A stretch of 64,000 nucleotides of DNA, taken from Ferrovibrio sp046294345 (GTDB taxonomy: Bacteria; Pseudomonadota; Alphaproteobacteria; Ferrovibrionales; Ferrovibrionaceae). Location: the NCBI GenBank assembly GCA_046294345.1, contig JBKBJT010000003.1, forward strand, positions 1 through 64,000. The letters are read 5' to 3'. The notes beneath the pieces were generated by a model that was not told the origin of the DNA, did no database searches, and saw nothing but the letters and a program-made list of their open reading frames with translations. Shown piece by piece: positions 60,126-64,000 of the stretch. The stretch's first letter is position 1; each line of letters opens with the position of its first letter. Made by a program: the position numbers and the translations under genes.

Positions 60126-60648
60126 CCAAAGTGAGTCAGTACATCCGTTTGATGTAGTGTTTTTACCACCAGTCGGGCGCGCCTGCTACCCGGTTGCAAC
60201 TTTAGGCTTGCTCCAAAATCGGGGATATTTCCGGCACTTATCAGATATTGGTCTGGCCGGAATCCTCCTGCAACGAGAATGGGTTAGGCGGGGAACAACC
60301 ATGGCGTGGTCTTGCTGGTCCACAGGCAGGACAGCAATGTCCACGGGTGTAAAATTTTGATAACCCATTCCTTCTGCCCGGTCTCTTGACCGCGGCATGG
60401 CCTATCGCGAGGGTAGAGCTCTCAGGAGGAAACACCGATCAGGGCGCAATGTCGCTACAGCTGGCCTTGCGGTCGGCACCCGGTGTCCAGGAGCCGTTCA
60501 TGCGTGATGTTTTGCCGTCTTGCCCCATGTCTTGGCCGTCGTCATGACCGGGGCTGTTTCGCGCCGCTGCCATTCCCTTCTGTTCTGATCCCTGTCTGAC
60601 CGCATGATCCGCCGGCTCCAATGCCGCCGGATGCCCGTGGAGATTCCC
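60126..60648. other. Long non-coding gap between the XRE and chemoreceptor genes
   Basis: 523 bp with no convincing gene. Short minus-strand frames (60-70 residues) occur but have no family resemblance; one ends near 60439 with WTPGADRKASCSD. AGGAGG at about 60423-60428 is not followed by a start codon at a usable distance. An A/T patch, AAAATTTTGATAA, lies near 60352-60364. The promoters of both flanking genes must be here, and an sRNA is possible but not shown. Confidence 0.4.
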
Positions 60649-62970
60649 ATGACCGTTTCGTTTTCTCCCGCCGGCAGTTCGTCTGCCGATCCCGCCAACG
60701 CCATGCCCGGAAAAGAAGATATGCCGGTAGAGGATTCGCCTCGGGCCGCCGGCCTGATGGCACGCCTGGGTATCCGCCTGCGTATCGCCATCGGCTTTGC
60801 CATTGCCCTGGCGTTGCTGGCCGTCGTGGCGATGGCGGCCATCGTTGGCGTGCAGCGTGGCGGCGATGCCTTCTCAATCTATGACCGCGTCACCACCAAT
60901 AACCAGCGCCTGCAGGAGTTCGAGCGCGACCTGATCGACCTGCGCCGCAACCTGCTGCTGTTCATCGAGCGCGACGACCCGCGTGGCCTGCTGGGCACAC
61001 GCCGGCTGGAACCGAAGATGACGGAAAGCCTGGCCAGCATGCTGGAAACGGCACGCGATCCACAGCGCAGGGCGCTGTTCGGCGAGATCGAGCCGATGCT
61101 GAAGAAGGTGTTCGGCAATCTCTCCCTGGCGTTGGATGCGCGCAACATGCTGAAGGAGATCAACGGCAGCCAGCTCGAGGTCTACGGTCCGCGCGCCCGC
61201 GAAAGCCTGATGCAGCTCGTGCGCGCGGCGATCCGCCAGAACAAGCTCGCCACCGCCACCGAAGCGGGACTGGTGCTGGACGCGTTTTCCGAGATCCGTA
61301 TCGCCGCCACGCGCTTCGTCGGCCAGGGCGACATGGCAATGGCCGCCGAGGCGCGCGGCAAGGTCGGCGTCTTCGTCGACATGATCACCGATCTGAAGAA
61401 CCAGCTCGACAACGAGGAGCAGGCTAAGCTGGCCGCCGACGCGGAACTGTTTGCCAAACAATACGAGGCCGGCATCCTCAACGCGGCCACCGCCGCCAGC
61501 GATATCAACCGGCTGATCTATCAGGAGATGGAAGCCGATATTGCCCAGATCACCGAGCGGCTGGAGCAGATCAGGACCGGTCAGGCGGCCATGCTGGTTT
61601 CCGAACGCGACGCCGCCATGGCGGCTTTTGCCGCCACGTCCGTCGCCGTGCTGGTGGTGTCGCTGATTGCCTTCGCCGTCGGCCTGCTGTTCGCATGGCT
61701 GATCGGCCGGGGCATCGCAAATCCCATCGCGGCGCTGACCGAAGCCATGACCGTTCTGGCCAGGGGCGATTACGGGATCAGCGTACCAGGGCTGGACCGC
61801 GGCGACGAGATCGGCCGCATGGCCGCGGCGGTGGCTGTGTTCAAGCAGAATGGCGAGGAAAACCGGCGACTGCGCGATGCCGTGGAGGCCGAACGCCAGG
61901 CGGCCGAACGCAGCCGCGCCGAACAGGATGAATTGCTGGATCATGCCGTCGGCGAAATCGTTGCGGCTGCGGCCAATGGCGATCTGGCCCAGCGCATCGA
62001 TACGGCCCCGCTCAGCGGCGTTGCCGTGCGCCTGGGCGATGGTGTCAACCGCCTGCTCGATGCCATCGGCGGTGCGATCGATGCTGTCGGCGGTGTGCTG
62101 TCGGGGCTTGCCGCCGGCGACCTGACGCGGCGCGTCGAGGGCGAGTATCACGGCGTGTTCGCCAAGCTGCAGGGCGATGTGAACATGGCCGGCAATACGC
62201 TGGCCGAGGCGATGAAGCACATCGCCGAGAATGCCAATGCCGTGCGCGATGCGTCGGCGGAGATATCGACTGGCAGCCAGGACCTGGCGCAGCGCACGGA
62301 AAGCCAGGCGGCGGCGCTGGAGCAGACGGCGGCGTCGATGCACGAGGTGACGGCGACGGTGAAGCAGAATGCGGACAACGCCCAGGCCGCCAACCAGCTG
62401 GCGACAGTGGCGCGCGACACCGCTGCGTCGGGCGGCGCCATCGTGCAGCAGGCGGTGACGGCGATGGGCCAGATCGAAGCCAGTTCGCAGAAAATCGTCG
62501 ACATCGTGTCGCTGATCGACGAGATCGCTTTCCAGACCAACCTGCTGGCGCTGAATGCCTCGGTGGAAGCCGCCCGTGCCGGCGAGGCCGGAAAAGGCTT
62601 TGCGGTCGTGGCGCAGGAAGTGCGCGCGCTGGCGCAGCGCAGCGCCAATGCCAGCAAGGACATCAAGGCGCTGATTGCGGAATCCAATGCGCAGGTGCGG
62701 TCAGGTGCGTCGCTGGTGAACCAGGCGGGGGCCTCGCTGACCGAGATCGTCAATGCGGTGAAGAAGGCCAGCGACATCGTGGCCGAGATCGCGGCGGCAT
62801 CTGCCGAACAGGCGCGCGGACTGGAAGAGGTGAACGGCGCCGTGGTCAACATGGACGAGATGACCCAGCGCAACGGCGCCCTGGTCGAGCAGACCAATGC
62901 CTCGGCGCAGACGCTGGCCAACCAGTCTGACGCCTTGGCCGGGCTGCTGGCCCGCTTTCGCATTGCCTGA
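60649..62970 (+). CDS. Methyl-accepting chemotaxis protein
   Basis: A 773-residue chemoreceptor. TM1 is at about 46-67, a periplasmic helical sensor at 68-320, TM2 at about 324-352 (TSVAVLVVSLIAFAVGLLFAWLIG), a HAMP region (about 353-405), a second HAMP-like part (about 430-535, GEYHGVFAKLQGDVN), and the signalling tip with IDEIAFQTNLLALNASVEAARAGEAGKGFAVVAQEVRALAQRSA (about 620-665). There is no C-terminal CheR pentapeptide. No che genes are nearby. The start at 60649 has GGAG 7 nt before it; the frame is open to 60604. Confidence 0.93.
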   Translation: MTVSFSPAGSSSADPANAMPGKEDMPVEDSPRAAGLMARLGIRLRIAIGFAIALALLAVVAMAAIVGVQRGGDAFSIYDRVTTNNQRLQEFERDLIDLRRNLLLFIERDDPRGLLGTRRLEPKMTESLASMLETARDPQRRALFGEIEPMLKKVFGNLSLALDARNMLKEINGSQLEVYGPRARESLMQLVRAAIRQNKLATATEAGLVLDAFSEIRIAATRFVGQGDMAMAAEARGKVGVFVDMITDLKNQLDNEEQAKLAADAELFAKQYEAGILNAATAASDINRLIYQEMEADIAQITERLEQIRTGQAAMLVSERDAAMAAFAATSVAVLVVSLIAFAVGLLFAWLIGRGIANPIAALTEAMTVLARGDYGISVPGLDRGDEIGRMAAAVAVFKQNGEENRRLRDAVEAERQAAERSRAEQDELLDHAVGEIVAAAANGDLAQRIDTAPLSGVAVRLGDGVNRLLDAIGGAIDAVGGVLSGLAAGDLTRRVEGEYHGVFAKLQGDVNMAGNTLAEAMKHIAENANAVRDASAEISTGSQDLAQRTESQAAALEQTAASMHEVTATVKQNADNAQAANQLATVARDTAASGGAIVQQAVTAMGQIEASSQKIVDIVSLIDEIAFQTNLLALNASVEAARAGEAGKGFAVVAQEVRALAQRSANASKDIKALIAESNAQVRSGASLVNQAGASLTEIVNAVKKASDIVAEIAAASAEQARGLEEVNGAVVNMDEMTQRNGALVEQTNASAQTLANQSDALAGLLARFRIA

Positions 62971-63441
62971 CCGGGACTGGCCGGCGTTGCCTGCGGGGCG
63001 CGCCGGCCAGGCCGGACGGGCTGTCGCAGCCGGTCGCCATAGCGATTTCCCGCAATGATCCGGGAAACGGGCCGGATACCACGGACCATCGTCTAAGACA
63101 TGGTAAACGCAGAAGAATTGATCTTTATCGAGTTCTAGTTTAATTCTTTCCATTGAATACAGGTGCAATCAACGACCTATCAGAAAAGCAGTATTTTTTC
63201 TGTTTTTCACTCGCCAAAAAAGAGCAATGGCACTAGTCTGGACTCGTTAAGCGAGTCCGGCGGTCTGTAAACAAAGGACTTTTTGCTCGCATATCGGGTA
63301 GTGGCAACCTCAGTAGACTGAAGAGCCGCTATCGAGCTGAACGGTTAATGGCTCCGGTGAATCAAGGAAACTTTTCCCTCATTGCAGCTCCGCCTGCCTC
63401 GCGCCCCACTCCTGCCCAGCAGCAGTCCGGCGAGAGGCGGC
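62971..63441. other. Long non-coding gap with an AT-rich part
   Basis: 471 bp. 62971-63090 is G+C-rich. 63100-63370 is markedly richer in A/T. It includes a hairpin GGACTCG / CGAGTCC with loop TTAAG (63240-63258), followed by no T-run. No RNA gene is recognised. It separates the chemoreceptor from the last gene of the window and probably includes the latter's promoter. Confidence 0.45.
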
Positions 63442-63921
63442 ATGACGGCTGACGCCGAAACCGTGGCTGAACGGCTTCGCCGCGTTCTCGCGCTGCTGCA
63501 GGCAACGCCCCTGCCGCCGGATCTGGTCGATAATCCGGGCCGTACCGGCCAGTGGCTCGTGACCCTGCAGAATCTGCAGCAATGCCTGGCCGTGCTGCGC
63601 GGCGACAGCCGCCTGCCCGATGGCCGGCCGACGGAAAGCCGCGGTGAACGCCTGACCCGCATCTTCAACCGGATGATCGCCGGCCTGCCGATGGGCTGCC
63701 TGGTCGAGCTGTCGCCGGTGATCAAGCTCGGCCTGCTGCGCCCGCTGGTGCAGGACCTGGATGCCATGGAACGCCGATTGCGGGGCAATCCGGTCCACGA
63801 GGTGGCCACGCTGGGCGCCTGGCTGTCGGAATACCGGATCGCCCTGGCCGAAATGGCCGCCAACCATGTGGCGCCCGATCCCCCGGCGGAATGGCGACCG
63901 CCTGAAGCCGTGCCCGTCTGA
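63442..63921 (+). CDS. Hypothetical small protein
   Basis: A 159-residue, largely helical protein (MTADAETVAERLRRVLALLQATPLPPDL...). GAGAGG precedes the ATG at 63442; the frame is open to 63382 without similarity. It has no signal peptide or membrane segment. The sequence is typical coding composition. No family is recognised, and there are no informative neighbours other than the upstream chemoreceptor. Confidence 0.6.
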   Translation: MTADAETVAERLRRVLALLQATPLPPDLVDNPGRTGQWLVTLQNLQQCLAVLRGDSRLPDGRPTESRGERLTRIFNRMIAGLPMGCLVELSPVIKLGLLRPLVQDLDAMERRLRGNPVHEVATLGAWLSEYRIALAEMAANHVAPDPPAEWRPPEAVPV

Positions 63922-64000
63922 AGCAATTCGCGGCGGTTAGGCCGCGGTTCCAGGCCTTTCCCCGGGCAAAGCTGCCTAGCCACCCCCGCCGGTTCCTGCT

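Noticed and set aside
60439..60621. Short minus-strand reading frame in the XRE-chemoreceptor gap
   Set aside because: No ribosome site, no family resemblance; could be chance.
60874..62343. A 489-codon minus-strand frame opposite the chemoreceptor
   Set aside because: Shadow of the MCP gene; strongly biased composition.
1..64000. CRISPR arrays, insertion sequences, prophage, rRNA operons, toxin-antitoxin or restriction systems
   Set aside because: I found no regularly spaced repeats, transposase-like proteins, phage structural genes, rRNA or defence-type gene pairs. The window is mostly ordinary chromosome.

Overview
The window is a gene-dense, high G+C piece of an alphaproteobacterial chromosome. 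It holds housekeeping and ordinary accessory genes. I see no rRNA, phage, insertion sequence or CRISPR array. The synteny is typical of Rhodospirillales-like Alphaproteobacteria: mnmE / mnmG-rsmG-parA-parB, hemJ-hemH-hemE beside a PPDK/PEPS-regulator gene, maf-aroE-coaE-dnaQ, secB/Tim44-like/mltA, and hslVU. I cannot name the species from sequence alone.

Layout. 1-3.2 kb: a beta-barrel protein, a small membrane protein, msrB and a lipoprotein. 3.2-7.9 kb: the chromosome segregation cluster (mnmG, rsmG, parA, parB on the minus strand) with two perfect and two degenerate parS-like sites. 8-19.7 kb: a small membrane protein, MOSC, hydrolase, PepSY, GNAT and PAS genes, mnmE with a thioredoxin-like ferredoxin, a DUF255 thioredoxin-domain protein, an acyl-CoA-dehydrogenase-like flavoprotein, and the ergothioneine pair egtB-egtD. 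19.7-25.8 kb: a leftward RbbA-type ABC export cluster, DUF3861 and a PadR regulator. 25.9-28.4 kb: tRNA-Leu(TAA), DUF2332 and a class III nucleotidyl cyclase. 28.5-32.9 kb: an RND pump and adaptor. 33.2-37.8 kb: haem genes with a MarR/thioesterase divergon. 37.76-38.17 kb: the likely chromosomal origin. 38.2-42.9 kb: rightward housekeeping genes and secB. 43-47 kb: a Tim44-like gene, mltA, two tandem single-domain PAS genes, GNAT and DUF1127. 47.2-51.8 kb: LysR, GntR and the lutABC lactate-oxidation operon. 51.8-57.6 kb: Smr, DUF2817, a periplasmic binding protein, an XRE regulator, SDR and hslVU. 57.8-59.5 kb: a convergent pair of unrecognised proteins. 59.6-64 kb: an XRE regulator, a chemoreceptor and an orphan gene.

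Working together. Replication and segregation dominate. The hemE/PPDK-regulator intergenic region carries an AT-rich block, four same-facing GGGATAA DnaA-box-like motifs and two opposing boxes. Genes on both sides point away from it. The parS sites lie about 30 kb to the left and parAB sits beside them. Other units are local: regulated efflux (PadR-linked or RND), lactate use under a GntR regulator, and haem synthesis near the origin. The most notable less-explained items are the predicted oriC, the palindromic element between parA and parB, four PAS_5-type single-domain paralogs, the convergent orphan pair at 57.8-59.5 kb, and the two long non-coding stretches flanking the chemoreceptor gene.
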